From an uncultured Lachnospiraceae bacterium (GTDB lineage Bacteria; Bacillota; Clostridia; Lachnospirales; Lachnospiraceae), in NCBI GenBank assembly GCA_934364805.1, contig CAKRMH010000015.1, positions 1 through 64,000 on the forward strand: a stretch of DNA of 64,000 bases. Direction: 5' to 3'. Below the pieces are notes generated by a model. That model had not been told where the DNA came from, did no database searches, and saw only the letters and a program-made list of their open reading frames with translations. How positions within the stretch are numbered: the first letter of the stretch is position 1; each line of letters opens with the position of its first letter. This document shows, one piece after another, positions 52,598 to 61,619 of the stretch. Both the position numbers and the translations under genes were made by a program.

Positions 52598-53956
52598 ATG
52601 GCATTTGACAGTTTATCAGAAAAACTGCAGAACGTATTCCGGAATCTCCGCAGCAAGGGAAGGCTTACTGAGGATGATGTCAAAGCAGCACTGAAGGAAG
52701 TTAAGATGGCTTTACTGGAAGCCGATGTTAACTTTAAAGTTGTGAAACAATTCACAAAGAGTGTGCAGGAGCGTGCAATTGGTCAGGATGTCATGAACGG
52801 TCTGAACCCGGGACAGATGGTGATCAAGATCGTAAATGAAGAAATGGTCAAGCTCATGGGCTCTGAGACAACGGAACTTGCGTTTCGTCCGGGAAAAGAA
52901 CTGACCGTGATCATGATGGTTGGTCTTCAGGGTGCTGGTAAGACAACTACCACAGCCAAAATAGCCGGAAAGCTGAAATTAAAAGGCAAGAAAACACTGC
53001 TTGCCGCATGTGATGTTTATCGTCCTGCTGCAATTGAACAGTTGCAGATCAACGGAGAGAAACAGGGCGTGGAAGTGTTCACAATGGGTGATAAAAATAA
53101 GCCGGTGAACATTGCAAAAGCTGCTGTGGAACATGCGCGGAAGAATGAATTTAATGTGCTTATCATCGATACTGCCGGAAGACTTCATGTGGATGAAGAT
53201 ATGATGGCGGAACTCGAAGAGATAAAAGAACAGGTTGATGTATTCCAGACAGTGCTTGTTGTTGATGCAATGACAGGACAGGATGCAGTCAACGTTGCCG
53301 GAACTTTCGATGAGAAGATCGGAATTGACGGTGTAATACTTACGAAGCTGGATGGTGATACCAGAGGTGGTGCAGCGCTTTCTATCCGTGCTGTAACCGG
53401 AAAACCAATCCTTTATGTAGGTATGGGAGAGAAACTCTCAGATCTTGAGCAGTTTTATCCAGATCGAATGGCGTCCCGTATCCTTGGTATGGGCGATGTG
53501 CTTTCGATGATTGAGAAAGCACAGGAGAACATTGACGAGGAGAAAGCCAAAGAACTTGAACAGAAGATGCGCAAAAACGAATTCGATTTTGATATGTATC
53601 TTGAATCAATGAGTCAGATGCGCAAAATGGGCGGTTTTTCTTCATTGCTCGGAATGCTTCCGGGAATGGGGCTTGGCAATGGCAAGATGCCGGATATCGA
53701 TACCGACGAGGCTGAGAAGTCGCTTGCCAGAACAGAGGCGATCATCCATTCGATGACGAAGAAGGAGAGAACCAATCCTTCCCTGCTTAATCCAAGCAGG
53801 AAACAGCGTATCGCAAAAGGCGCTGGTGTAGATATTTCAGAAGTCAATCGTCTGGTCAAACAGTTTGAACAGATGAAGAAGATGATGAAGAAGATGCCTG
53901 GTATGATGGGCGGCAAACGTGGTAAAAGAGGAATGTTCAAAGGACTTCCTTTTTAA
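52598..53956 (+). CDS. ffh: Signal recognition particle protein Ffh
   Basis: Binds signal sequences and SRP RNA, and pairs with FtsY. 452 residues: N domain, G domain with GLQGAGKTTTTAKIAGKL (about 108), CDVYRPAAIEQL, DTAGRLHVDEDMM and TKLDGDTRGGAAL, then the methionine-rich M domain from about 300 (LESMSQMRKMGG to MKKMMKKMPGMMGGKRGKRG). GAGGAG precedes ATG. rpsP follows after 35 bases. Confidence 0.97.
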   Translation: MAFDSLSEKLQNVFRNLRSKGRLTEDDVKAALKEVKMALLEADVNFKVVKQFTKSVQERAIGQDVMNGLNPGQMVIKIVNEEMVKLMGSETTELAFRPGKELTVIMMVGLQGAGKTTTTAKIAGKLKLKGKKTLLAACDVYRPAAIEQLQINGEKQGVEVFTMGDKNKPVNIAKAAVEHARKNEFNVLIIDTAGRLHVDEDMMAELEEIKEQVDVFQTVLVVDAMTGQDAVNVAGTFDEKIGIDGVILTKLDGDTRGGAALSIRAVTGKPILYVGMGEKLSDLEQFYPDRMASRILGMGDVLSMIEKAQENIDEEKAKELEQKMRKNEFDFDMYLESMSQMRKMGGFSSLLGMLPGMGLGNGKMPDIDTDEAEKSLARTEAIIHSMTKKERTNPSLLNPSRKQRIAKGAGVDISEVNRLVKQFEQMKKMMKKMPGMMGGKRGKRGMFKGLPF

Positions 53957-53991
53957 ATAAAATTTAGCAAACCTATGAGGAGGTGACAGTA

Positions 53992-54237
53992 ATGGCAGTT
54001 AAGATCAGATTAAGAAGAATGGGACAGAAAAAGGCTCCTTTCTATAGAATCGTAGTAGCAGATTCCAGATCCCCAAGAGATGGAAGATGTATCGAAGAGA
54101 TCGGAACTTATGATCCAACAAAAGATCCTAGCGAATATCATGTAAATGAGGAATTAGCTAAAAAATGGTTAGCAAACGGCGCTCAGCCTACAGAAACCGT
54201 TAGCAGAATTTTCAAGAAAGCTGGTATCGAGAAATAG
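53992..54237 (+). CDS. rpsP: 30S ribosomal protein bS16
   Basis: 81 residues with the usual MAVKIRLRRMGQKKAPFYRI start. The start is ATG 53992, eight bases after GAGGAGGTGA; the earlier in-frame codon at 53983 overlaps that site. The khpA gene is 19 bases downstream. Confidence 0.97.
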   Translation: MAVKIRLRRMGQKKAPFYRIVVADSRSPRDGRCIEEIGTYDPTKDPSEYHVNEELAKKWLANGAQPTETVSRIFKKAGIEK

Positions 54238-54256
54238 GATTCGTGAGGTGGACGTA

Positions 54257-54487
54257 ATGAAAGAATTGGTAGAAGTAATTGCAAAATCACTAGTCGATTA
54301 CCCGGATGAGGTAGTTGTTACTCAGACCGAGAATGAGAAAGCAATTGTTTTGGAATTACGTGTTGCACAGTCTGATATGGGCAAAGTGATCGGTAAACAG
54401 GGAAGAATTGCGAAAGCAATTCGTTCTGTTGTAAAAGCCGCAGCCTCAAAAGAAGACAAAAAGGTTATTGTAGAGATTATGCAGTAA
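54257..54487 (+). CDS. khpA: KH-domain RNA-binding protein KhpA (YlqC)
   Basis: 76 residues, a single KH domain with the GxxG loop in VIGKQGRIAKAI (GKQG). In Gram-positive bacteria KhpA pairs with KhpB (EloR/Jag) and affects cell elongation and RNA levels. GAGGTGGACG precedes the ATG at 54257; 54248 is an earlier in-frame codon without proper spacing. A terminator follows. Confidence 0.95.
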   Translation: MKELVEVIAKSLVDYPDEVVVTQTENEKAIVLELRVAQSDMGKVIGKQGRIAKAIRSVVKAAASKEDKKVIVEIMQ

Positions 54488-54493
54488 TCTTCT

Positions 54494-54524
54494 AAGCCGT
54501 CTCGTTTTCGGGACGGCTTTTTTC
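54494..54524 (+). terminator. Terminator after khpA
   Basis: AAGCCGTC-CG, loop TTTT, CG-GACGGCTT, then T. It separates ffh-rpsP-khpA from rimM-trmD. Confidence 0.85.
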
Positions 54525-54611
54525 TTAGTTTACAGAAAAAAGAAATTTCTTATATAAAGAAAACTCTGCATGAATGCAGCTCGAAAGTAAATAAGGGAAC
54601 AGGAGAAAAGT

Positions 54612-55121
54612 ATGGAAAATTTATTGCAGGTTGGCGTGATCACTACTACACATGGAATTCGCGGTGAAGTGAAAGTGTTTCCAACGACAGATGATCCAAA
54701 GAGATTCCTTGATCTGAAAAATGTAATACTGGATGATGGAAAAACAACGCTTGATCTTGAAATTCAGAATGTGAAATTCTTTAAGAATCTTGTCATTCTG
54801 AAATTTAAAGGGATAGATAATATAAATGATATTGAAAAATATAAAAAAGCAGGACTGTATGTCACAAGAGAAGACGCAGTAGAACTTGAAGAAGATGAGT
54901 ACTTTATTGCAGATCTGATCGGAATGGATGTTATCTCGGACGAGGGAGAGCAGCTGGGCACAATATCCGATGTTTTACAGACGGGGGCAAACGATGTCTA
55001 TGTGATCAGCAGCAAGGGACAAAAAGACCTGCTTCTTCCTGCAATCCACGAATGTGTTCTGGATGTAAATGTGGAAGAACGCACAATGAAAGTGCATTTG
55101 ATGCCGGGATTAAGAGATTAA
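54612..55121 (+). CDS. rimM: 16S rRNA processing protein RimM
   Basis: 169 residues. VGVITTTHGIRGEVKVFPTTDDP begins the N-terminal barrel; the PRC barrel follows (EDEYFIADLIGMDV, LLPAIHECVLDVN). Helps mature the 30S head and binds S19. AGGAG precedes ATG. trmD starts 13 bases later. Confidence 0.96.
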   Translation: MENLLQVGVITTTHGIRGEVKVFPTTDDPKRFLDLKNVILDDGKTTLDLEIQNVKFFKNLVILKFKGIDNINDIEKYKKAGLYVTREDAVELEEDEYFIADLIGMDVISDEGEQLGTISDVLQTGANDVYVISSKGQKDLLLPAIHECVLDVNVEERTMKVHLMPGLRD

Positions 55122-55134
55122 CAGAGGGATGATT

Positions 55135-56589
55135 ATGAATTTTCATATTTTAACGCTTTTTCCGGAAATGGTGATGCAGGGGCTTATGACAAGCATAACC
55201 GGAAGGGCTGCAGAACAGAATTATATAGGGATAGAAGCTGTCAATATCAGGGATTTCAGCCAGAACAAGCACAAAAAGGTGGACGATTATCCTTATGGCG
55301 GTGGAGCTGGAATGCTGATGCAGGCGCAGCCGGTGTTTGATGCCTGCCAGAGCGTGTTTGGACGGATACCGGAGAATCACAGGAAAAGAGTGATCTATGT
55401 CACTCCACAGGGAACACCGTTTCATCAGGATATGGCAGCAGAACTGGCTGAAAACGATGATCTTGTTTTCCTCTGCGGTCATTATGAGGGAATTGATGAA
55501 CGTGTACTTGAGGAGGTAGTCACAGACTATGTATCCATTGGTGACTATGTGCTGACCGGCGGTGAGCTTGCTGCGATGGTCATGGTGGATGCAGTTGCAA
55601 GACTGGTTCCCGGTGTCTTAAATAATGAGATGTCAGCAGAAACGGAATCATTTCATCAGGATCTTTTGGAATATCCACAGTATTCAAGACCGGAAAGCTG
55701 GCATGAAAAGAGTGTGCCAAAGGTTCTGCTGTCCGGAAATCAAAAAGAGATCGATGCATGGAGACTGCAGGCATCGATCAGGCGTACAAAAGACAGAAGG
55801 CCTGATCTGTATAAGCGTTATGAGGAACTTCAGGAATGTAAAGATATTCTGATGAAACAGAAACTTCTGCATATTGATATGATCGAGGCGATTAACAGAG
55901 GACGGGCAAAACTGGTCGCACGTGAAGGGGCAAACATTCTTCTTATGGAGCCTAAGAGCCATGTGTATTATTTTACGGCGCTGGATGAAACCGCAGATCC
56001 GATGGAGGTTTTCCGCGGACTTTCTGAGAAGCAGAAAGAAGATATTGATCTTTTGGTGCTTCATCAGGAGCAGCCGGCAGAAAAACTTTCGGATTTTCTT
56101 GGTATGAATCTTTTGTTCGGATGTAGACAGGTTGTTTATACAAGACGGGAACAACTGCCGATCAGTGGCCTTTACCGGGGAGATGGACAGCCGACGGAGC
56201 AGGGGTTAGTGATTCGGCCGCTGACATTTGCGCATCTGAAAATCGTTTGCGACCATTATGAGCATATGGATGATACGGTATACATCAAGAACCGGATTGC
56301 AAGTGGTGAAATGTTTGGAGCATTTGTAGATGGACAGCTTGCAGGTTTTGTTGGAACCCACGAAGAAGGCAGCATCGGTCTTCTGGAGGTCCTTCCGGAG
56401 TATCGTGGCCGGAAAATTGGAAAAGCACTGGAAACTTATATGATCAATTATTCACTCAGACTGGGACACATCCCTTACGGTCAGGTAATTGAGGGGAATG
56501 ACCGCTCGATGAAACTGCAGGAATCATTGGGACTTTATACTTCAAAGAGTACGGTATACTGGATGGAAAAACCGGAAGAAAATAATTAA
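55135..56589 (+). CDS. trmD: TrmD tRNA (m1G37) methyltransferase fused to a GNAT acetyltransferase
   Basis: 484 residues against about 240 for TrmD alone. Residues about 1-238 are complete TrmD: LTLFPEM, DDYPYGGGAGM, the knot FLCGHYEGIDERVLE and SIGDYVLTGGELA. This makes m1G37, which prevents frameshifts. Residues about 245-484 are an acetyltransferase region whose C-terminal GNAT core shows LEVLPEYRGRKIGKALE (acetyl-CoA loop, about 418) and GNDRSMKLQESLGL. The frame runs without stop. I chose ATG 55135 (GAGGG six bases before) over ATG 55129. The acetyl acceptor is unknown. Confidence 0.92.
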   Translation: MNFHILTLFPEMVMQGLMTSITGRAAEQNYIGIEAVNIRDFSQNKHKKVDDYPYGGGAGMLMQAQPVFDACQSVFGRIPENHRKRVIYVTPQGTPFHQDMAAELAENDDLVFLCGHYEGIDERVLEEVVTDYVSIGDYVLTGGELAAMVMVDAVARLVPGVLNNEMSAETESFHQDLLEYPQYSRPESWHEKSVPKVLLSGNQKEIDAWRLQASIRRTKDRRPDLYKRYEELQECKDILMKQKLLHIDMIEAINRGRAKLVAREGANILLMEPKSHVYYFTALDETADPMEVFRGLSEKQKEDIDLLVLHQEQPAEKLSDFLGMNLLFGCRQVVYTRREQLPISGLYRGDGQPTEQGLVIRPLTFAHLKIVCDHYEHMDDTVYIKNRIASGEMFGAFVDGQLAGFVGTHEEGSIGLLEVLPEYRGRKIGKALETYMINYSLRLGHIPYGQVIEGNDRSMKLQESLGLYTSKSTVYWMEKPEENN

Positions 56590-56597
56590 AAAACAGC

Positions 56598-56626
56598 TTG
56601 CTTTTACAGTTGATTTATGATAGATT
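56598..56626 (+). promoter_or_regulatory. Possible promoter of rplS
   Basis: TTGCTT, 17 bases, TAGATT. The match is moderate, but the gap has no better one. Confidence 0.35.
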
Positions 56627-56645
56627 ATTAATGTTGTGAATAAAA

Positions 56646-56698
56646 GTGATGGTCCTCTGTTGCACAGATTGCATTAAGAACATCAAAATAATAGGAGG
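56646..56698 (+). ncRNA. Possible L19 leader structure before rplS
   Basis: TGATG (56648-) pairs with CATCA ahead of the ribosome site and encloses CTCTGT-TGC-ACAGA. Firmicutes are known to have an autoregulatory L19 leader upstream of rplS. The structure here is only a rough match by eye. Confidence 0.3.
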
Positions 56699-56705
56699 TC
56701 ACAAA

Positions 56706-57059
56706 ATGAACGCAAGTGAAATTATTAAGAACATTGAAGCAGAACAGTTAAGAGCTGACGCTCTTGAGTTCAACGTTGGTGATACTGTAAAAGTTTACGG
56801 TAAGATCAAAGAGGGAAATCGTGAAAGAATTCAGGTTTTCGAAGGCGTTGTATTAAAGAAACAGGGCGGAAGCAACCGTGCTACTTTCACTGTTAGAAAA
56901 ATCTCTAACGGTGTAGGTGTTGAGAAGACATGGCCATTACATTCTCCAAACGTAGAGAAAGTTGAAGTTGTACGTAAAGGTAAAGTAAGACGTGCAAAAC
57001 TTTACTACTTAAGAGATCGTATCGGTAAAGCAGCAAAGGTTAAAGAGTTAGTAAAATAA
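56706..57059 (+). CDS. rplS: 50S ribosomal protein bL19
   Basis: 117 residues. DTVKVYGKIKEGNRERIQVF and VEKTWPLHSPNVEKVEV are typical. The start at ATG 56706 follows AGGAGGTCACAAA; the open frame from 56646 begins in the leader and is rejected. It closes the trmD unit before a strong terminator. Confidence 0.97.
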   Translation: MNASEIIKNIEAEQLRADALEFNVGDTVKVYGKIKEGNRERIQVFEGVVLKKQGGSNRATFTVRKISNGVGVEKTWPLHSPNVEKVEVVRKGKVRRAKLYYLRDRIGKAAKVKELVK

Positions 57060-57070
57060 GACTGGCTTCA

Positions 57071-57105
57071 AAGGGTGGATGCTTCGGCATTCGCCCTTTT
57101 TTTTT
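57071..57105 (+). terminator. Terminator of rplS
   Basis: AAGGGTGGATGC, loop TTCG, GCATTCGCCCTT (one G-U and one mismatch), then nine T. Confidence 0.9.
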
Positions 57106-57160
57106 CACCTGAAGTATAGTACAATAGACAATGTAATTTACGCAGTTAGGAGATAAAACC

Positions 57161-57745
57161 GTGAGCAGACGAAGCAATGGACTGAACTTTAACCGGAGGA
57201 GAAGAAAGTTTAATCTGCCTCTTTTCAAGGAAATCATAACATGGACGATCGCAGTCGCAATTACCGTTTTTCTGGCATTTGTAACGGTATATTTCTTTGG
57301 ACTTCGGACAACCGTTGTAGGACAGGCGATGGAAAGTACCTTGTCGAATGGGGATAATATTCTGATCAACCGTTTTGGATATATGCTTGGAAAACCGAAG
57401 CAGGATGACGTTGTGGTGTTTTTGCCGAATGGCAATGAAAAATCACATTATTATGTGCGGCGTGTTGTTGCGGTTCCGGGAGATACAGTTCAGATCAAGG
57501 ATGGGGCGGTATACGTGAATGATGAACTTTATAACGTGCCGTCAGGAGTAGCATCCATTGATGATCCGGGACTTGCTGCAGATCCGATTACTTTGGGTGA
57601 TGACGAGTATTTTGTGCTCGGAGATAACAGGAACAATAGTGAAGACAGCAGATATGCCAATATTGGCAATATCAAAGAAGAATATGTGATAGGGAAAGCC
57701 TGGTATCGTATCACGTCATTTGGTGATATGGGGCGGATCCACTAG
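57161..57745 (+). CDS. Signal peptidase I-like protein lacking both catalytic residues
   Basis: 194 residues with a membrane segment at about 27-48 (ITWTIAVAITVFLAFVTVYF) and an S26 signal-peptidase fold outside. In the motif where family I enzymes have Ser-Met, it reads VVGQA56MEST, so the nucleophile is Ala. Where the general-base Lys stands (YVKR), it reads YYVR100RVVAVPGD, so Lys is Arg. Later boxes (EYFVLGDNRNNSEDSR) are intact. An inactive paralogue beside an active one is known in Staphylococcus (SpsA next to SpsB). It may bind precursors or regulate the active enzyme coded two genes on. Start is GTG with TTAGGAG ahead. Confidence 0.9.
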   Translation: MSRRSNGLNFNRRRRKFNLPLFKEIITWTIAVAITVFLAFVTVYFFGLRTTVVGQAMESTLSNGDNILINRFGYMLGKPKQDDVVVFLPNGNEKSHYYVRRVVAVPGDTVQIKDGAVYVNDELYNVPSGVASIDDPGLAADPITLGDDEYFVLGDNRNNSEDSRYANIGNIKEEYVIGKAWYRITSFGDMGRIH

Positions 57746-57761
57746 GATAAAGGAGACAATT

Positions 57762-58601
57762 ATGAATTTTCAATGGTACCCGGGGCATATGACAAAGGCA
57801 AAACGTCAGATGCAGGAGGATATGAAACTGATCGACCTTGTGATCGAACTTGTGGATGCAAGAATTCCGCTTAGTAGCCGCAATCCGGATATTGATGATC
57901 TTGGGAAAAATAAATATCGTCTGATTCTGATGAACAAATCCGATCTTGCAGACAGAAAACAGACAGAAGCCTGGAGCAGCTATTTCCGAAGCAGGGGATT
58001 TTTTGTGGTATGCCTGGATGCAAGAAGTAAAAACGGTATGAAAAATGTGACAGATGTAATTATGGAAGCGTGCAAAGAAAAGATGGAGCGTGACAGGAAG
58101 CGTGGCATAAAGAACCGCCCTGTCCGGGCTATGGTTGTAGGAATTCCGAATGTTGGAAAGTCAACATTTATTAATTCATATGCAGGAAAGGCATGTGCCA
58201 AAACAGGGAACAAACCAGGTGTGACCAAAGGAAAACAATGGATCCGCCTGAATAAGAATGTAGAGCTTTTGGATACGCCGGGCATTCTCTGGCCAAAATT
58301 TGAAGACCAGATGGTGGGACTACGGCTGGCACTGATCGGTTCGATCAAGGATGAAATCCTGAATACAGACGAGCTCGCAATGGAGCTGATCCATATATTG
58401 ACAGATATGTATCCGGGTGTCTTAAAGGAACGTTATGGCGTTGATGAAGAACAGAAAGATACAGATATTCTTTGCGAGATAGCGGAGAAACGAAACTGTC
58501 TTTCAAAAGGAAATGAACTTGACTACAGTAAGGCAGCAGCACTTTTGATCGATGAATTCCGTAGTGGAAAACTTGGGAAAATCACATTGGAAACGGTATA
58601 A
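57762..58601 (+). CDS. rbgA: Ribosome biogenesis GTPase RbgA (YlqF)
   Basis: 279 residues, circularly permuted GTPase: G4 NKSD near residue 50 comes before G1 GIPNVGKSTF near 129 and DTPGILWPKF near 171. QWYPGHMTKAKRQM starts the protein. It helps late 50S assembly. ATG 57762 has AAAGGAGA before it; the frame from 57720 overlaps the previous gene. rbgA-rnhB is a conserved pair, here split by lepB. Confidence 0.95.
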   Translation: MNFQWYPGHMTKAKRQMQEDMKLIDLVIELVDARIPLSSRNPDIDDLGKNKYRLILMNKSDLADRKQTEAWSSYFRSRGFFVVCLDARSKNGMKNVTDVIMEACKEKMERDRKRGIKNRPVRAMVVGIPNVGKSTFINSYAGKACAKTGNKPGVTKGKQWIRLNKNVELLDTPGILWPKFEDQMVGLRLALIGSIKDEILNTDELAMELIHILTDMYPGVLKERYGVDEEQKDTDILCEIAEKRNCLSKGNELDYSKAAALLIDEFRSGKLGKITLETV

Positions 58602-58629
58602 TAACGGGAATCGCAGAGGAGGGAAGGAA

Positions 58630-59175
58630 ATGGGACTTCGGACAATTCGTAAAATTTTAGGAATCATATTATATGTTTTTGGTATTTTTGCAACGGCATG
58701 GCTGATCGTGCATTTTGTTGCCCAGCGTACGGTCGTGGATGGTCCGTCGATGGAGACAACCTTAAATGATGGAGACAATCTGATCATTGATAAGATCAGC
58801 TATCGTTTTGAAGATCCAAAGCGTTTTGATATTATCGTTTTTCCATTTCAATATAAAGAAAACACGTTCTATATCAAAAGAATTATTGGACTTCCAGGAG
58901 AAACGGTATCGATCACGGACAATGGAATCATAATGATCAATGGAGAACCACTTCAGGAATCTTATGGAAAAGAAGTAATCCGTGATCCGGGAAGTGCAAA
59001 GGATCCGATCACATTGAAGGATGGAGAATATTTTGTACTGGGGGACAACAGGAACAACAGCAGTGACAGTAGGGATCCATCGGTTGGTATTATAAAACGT
59101 TCTGACATAGTAGGCAGGGCATTTATGCGGTTATATCCGTTTGACCGTATTGGATTTTTACATAAGAATGCGTGA
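58630..59175 (+). CDS. lepB: Signal peptidase I
   Basis: Cleaves signal peptides on the outer face of the membrane. 181 residues, one N-terminal membrane segment (about 9-30), catalytic Ser40 in VDGPSMETTL and Lys83 in FYIKRIIGLPGE, then EYFVLGDNRNNSSDSRD. All catalytic residues are present, in contrast to the paralogue at 57161. GAGGAGGGAAGG precedes the ATG at 58630; the longer frame overlaps rbgA. Confidence 0.95.
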   Translation: MGLRTIRKILGIILYVFGIFATAWLIVHFVAQRTVVDGPSMETTLNDGDNLIIDKISYRFEDPKRFDIIVFPFQYKENTFYIKRIIGLPGETVSITDNGIIMINGEPLQESYGKEVIRDPGSAKDPITLKDGEYFVLGDNRNNSSDSRDPSVGIIKRSDIVGRAFMRLYPFDRIGFLHKNA

Positions 59176-59185
59176 GGAACAGGAA

Positions 59186-59959
59186 ATGGAACGAAAGACA
59201 ATCGGAGAGATCAGGGAGTTGTTTGCCGGGACAAAGACAGAACAGCTTCCTGATATCATAGAAGTGTATCAGCAGGATGAGAGAAGTGGAGTACAAAAGC
59301 TTGTAGAACAGGCGAAGAAACGCATTCATAAGCTCGAGGCGGAAAAAGAACGTATCTGGAATCTTCAGAAATTTGAACGGGAATACAGTGATTATCATTA
59401 CATCTGTGGAATTGATGAGGTGGGACGTGGACCGCTTGCCGGTCCGGTAGTGGCAGGCGCTGTGATTCTGCCAAAAGACTGCGATATTTTGTATATCAAT
59501 GATTCGAAAAAACTCACTGCGGCAAAAAGAGAAGAACTGTATGACGAGATCATGCAGAAGGCGGTAGCAACAGGAGTTGGAATGGTTTCGCCGGCAAGAA
59601 TTGATGAGATTAATATTCTGCAGGCAACCTATGAGGCGATGCATCAGGCAATTATGCAGCTGAAAACGGCTCCGGATCTGCTTTTGAACGATGCGGTTAC
59701 CATACCGGGGATTACAATCAGACAGGTTCCGATTATCAAAGGAGATGCAAAAAGTATTTCCATTGGTGCGGCGAGCATTATCGCCAAGGTAACAAGAGAC
59801 CGGTTGATGGAAGAATATGATAAGATTCTTCCGGGATATGGGTTCGCATCCAATAAAGGATATGGATCAGCAGAGCATATAGAGGCTTTAAAACGCCTTG
59901 GACCGACACCGATCCACAGAACAACCTTTATCCGGAATTTTATCGAAACGGGAGCGTGA
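59186..59959 (+). CDS. rnhB: Ribonuclease HII
   Basis: Removes RNA bases in DNA. 257 residues with an N-terminal helical extension (about 1-65), as in B. subtilis. ICGIDEVGRGPLAGPVVAGA gives the catalytic DE pair, followed by NDSKKLTAAKRE, LLNDAV, KGDAKSISIGAASIIAKVTRD and GYGSAEH. ATG 59186 has GAGG eight bases before it; the in-frame ATG at 59168 overlaps lepB and has no site. A second hybrid-cutting protein is the cupin-RNase H fusion at 34912. Confidence 0.95.
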   Translation: MERKTIGEIRELFAGTKTEQLPDIIEVYQQDERSGVQKLVEQAKKRIHKLEAEKERIWNLQKFEREYSDYHYICGIDEVGRGPLAGPVVAGAVILPKDCDILYINDSKKLTAAKREELYDEIMQKAVATGVGMVSPARIDEINILQATYEAMHQAIMQLKTAPDLLLNDAVTIPGITIRQVPIIKGDAKSISIGAASIIAKVTRDRLMEEYDKILPGYGFASNKGYGSAEHIEALKRLGPTPIHRTTFIRNFIETGA

Positions 59960-59965
59960 TAGAAG

Positions 59966-61615
59966 ATGCAGATCTCCGATTTGCTGGGACAGTATACACA
60001 AAATACGCAGACTGCAGTTTCTGATTCATCAGGAGTAAAGAGCGTGGAACAGCTTGTTTCCACAATCCGGGAGATGGCAGCAGGAACTATTTTTGAAGGT
60101 ACGATCAACGAAATCCAGAATGGACAGGTTCTTCTTGGACTGTCGAATGGAGAACAGATTTCTGCAAGAATGGATGGACAGGTTGCACTTTTGAAAGGGC
60201 AGTCTATGTTCTTTCAGGTAAAAACAAACGATGGAACGACTGTGGCGATCCGGCCTTTTATGGTCGATGGACAGTCTGGTAATCTGACGCTGTATGATGC
60301 CCTGAAGGCGGCTGGGCTTCCGGCTGATTCAAAGAATCTGAACATGGTCAACGGCATGATGCAGGAACAGCTTCCAATCGATAAAGGACATCTTGGTGAT
60401 ATGGCAAGGCTGGTTCAGAAATATCCGAATGCGGATTTGCGGACGATTATCCAGATGACAAAATTGAATCTTCCGGTCACAGAAGAGAATCTGTCCCAGT
60501 TTGAAAACTATCGTATGGATGAACGAAATATTCAGGCAAAAATGGAACAGATCATAGAACAGCTTCCAGAGGTAATGGATCATCCCAATGCAGCAACCGG
60601 GCAGTTAGCTGACAAGAGTGCCAGGATTCTTATGGTGATTGCGGGAAACGGAATGCAGGAAACAGAGACGATGACACCGGACCTGCAGGATCCTGCACAA
60701 ACACAGACAACTACGGCACAGCAGGAATATATATCAGAACCGCTGGTATCCAAGGATGTTTTGCAAAAACTGATTCCACAGCTGGAAAACATCGGTATGG
60801 ATTGTACCAAATTTCAAAATATGCTGGAAAGAAAACTGGAAGTCGCAAATCCAGAGGGTGTAAATCCGGAAACTGCAAGTGCAGATACTGGTATGCCAGA
60901 TACCGATTTTTTGCGGGAATTGGCTGAATTTTTGAAAACTCCGGACACGCAGAGTGCAATATCGAAGAAGGCATTGCAGACACTTTTGAGTGGCAGGGAA
61001 CTGCAGGGCATTCTGAAAGAAACATTGGAAAGCCAGTGGGAACTGCGCCCACAGGATCTGACAAAAGAACATTCAGTAAGACAGTTATATGAAAGACTGG
61101 ACAGGCAGATGCAGCAGTTGGAAGAAGTAGTGAAAGCACAGGGAAATACACGTTCCGGACTGGAGCAGACAGTGGCTGATATCCGGGCAAATGTTAATTT
61201 TATGGATCAGCTCAATCAGGTATACCACTATGTCCAGCTTCCTCTCAGAATGTCAGGACAGCGTGCAAACGGCGAATTATATGTGTATACAAATAAAAAG
61301 GCATTACAGGAGGCAGATCAGGAGATTACAGCGTTTTTACATCTTGATATGGAACATCTTGGTTCTACAGATGTTTCACTCCGGCTGTGGCAGAAGGAGA
61401 TCACAACCAATTTTTACATAGAAGATGATCTGTCGTATGCGGTGCTGTGTGAACATCTTCCGGAACTTGAAAAGCGTCTCGAAGAAAAGGGATATACGTG
61501 TAATCTTAAAGTAACGAATGAGCCAAAGAAGATTGACTTTGTGGATGATTTTCTGAAAAAAGATCAGCCGCCAACAGGAAAACTGAGAAGATATTCATTT
61601 GATATGAGGGCCTAG
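59966..61615 (+). CDS. FliK-like protein (YlqG position)
   Basis: 549 residues. No signal peptide or membrane segment. A Gln-rich middle, and a C-terminal part (about 430-549) with NGELYVYTNKK, STDVSLRLWQKEI and LPELEKRLEEKGYTCNLKV that resembles the flagellar hook-length control domain (FliK-C). In B. subtilis the same place holds ylqG, followed by FlhB-like ylqH, as here. No other flagellar gene is in the window. The gene pair may be a remnant or a separate secretion-related unit. FliK likeness is moderate. Confidence 0.65.
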   Translation: MQISDLLGQYTQNTQTAVSDSSGVKSVEQLVSTIREMAAGTIFEGTINEIQNGQVLLGLSNGEQISARMDGQVALLKGQSMFFQVKTNDGTTVAIRPFMVDGQSGNLTLYDALKAAGLPADSKNLNMVNGMMQEQLPIDKGHLGDMARLVQKYPNADLRTIIQMTKLNLPVTEENLSQFENYRMDERNIQAKMEQIIEQLPEVMDHPNAATGQLADKSARILMVIAGNGMQETETMTPDLQDPAQTQTTTAQQEYISEPLVSKDVLQKLIPQLENIGMDCTKFQNMLERKLEVANPEGVNPETASADTGMPDTDFLRELAEFLKTPDTQSAISKKALQTLLSGRELQGILKETLESQWELRPQDLTKEHSVRQLYERLDRQMQQLEEVVKAQGNTRSGLEQTVADIRANVNFMDQLNQVYHYVQLPLRMSGQRANGELYVYTNKKALQEADQEITAFLHLDMEHLGSTDVSLRLWQKEITTNFYIEDDLSYAVLCEHLPELEKRLEEKGYTCNLKVTNEPKKIDFVDDFLKKDQPPTGKLRRYSFDMRA

Positions 61616-61619
61616 AAGA

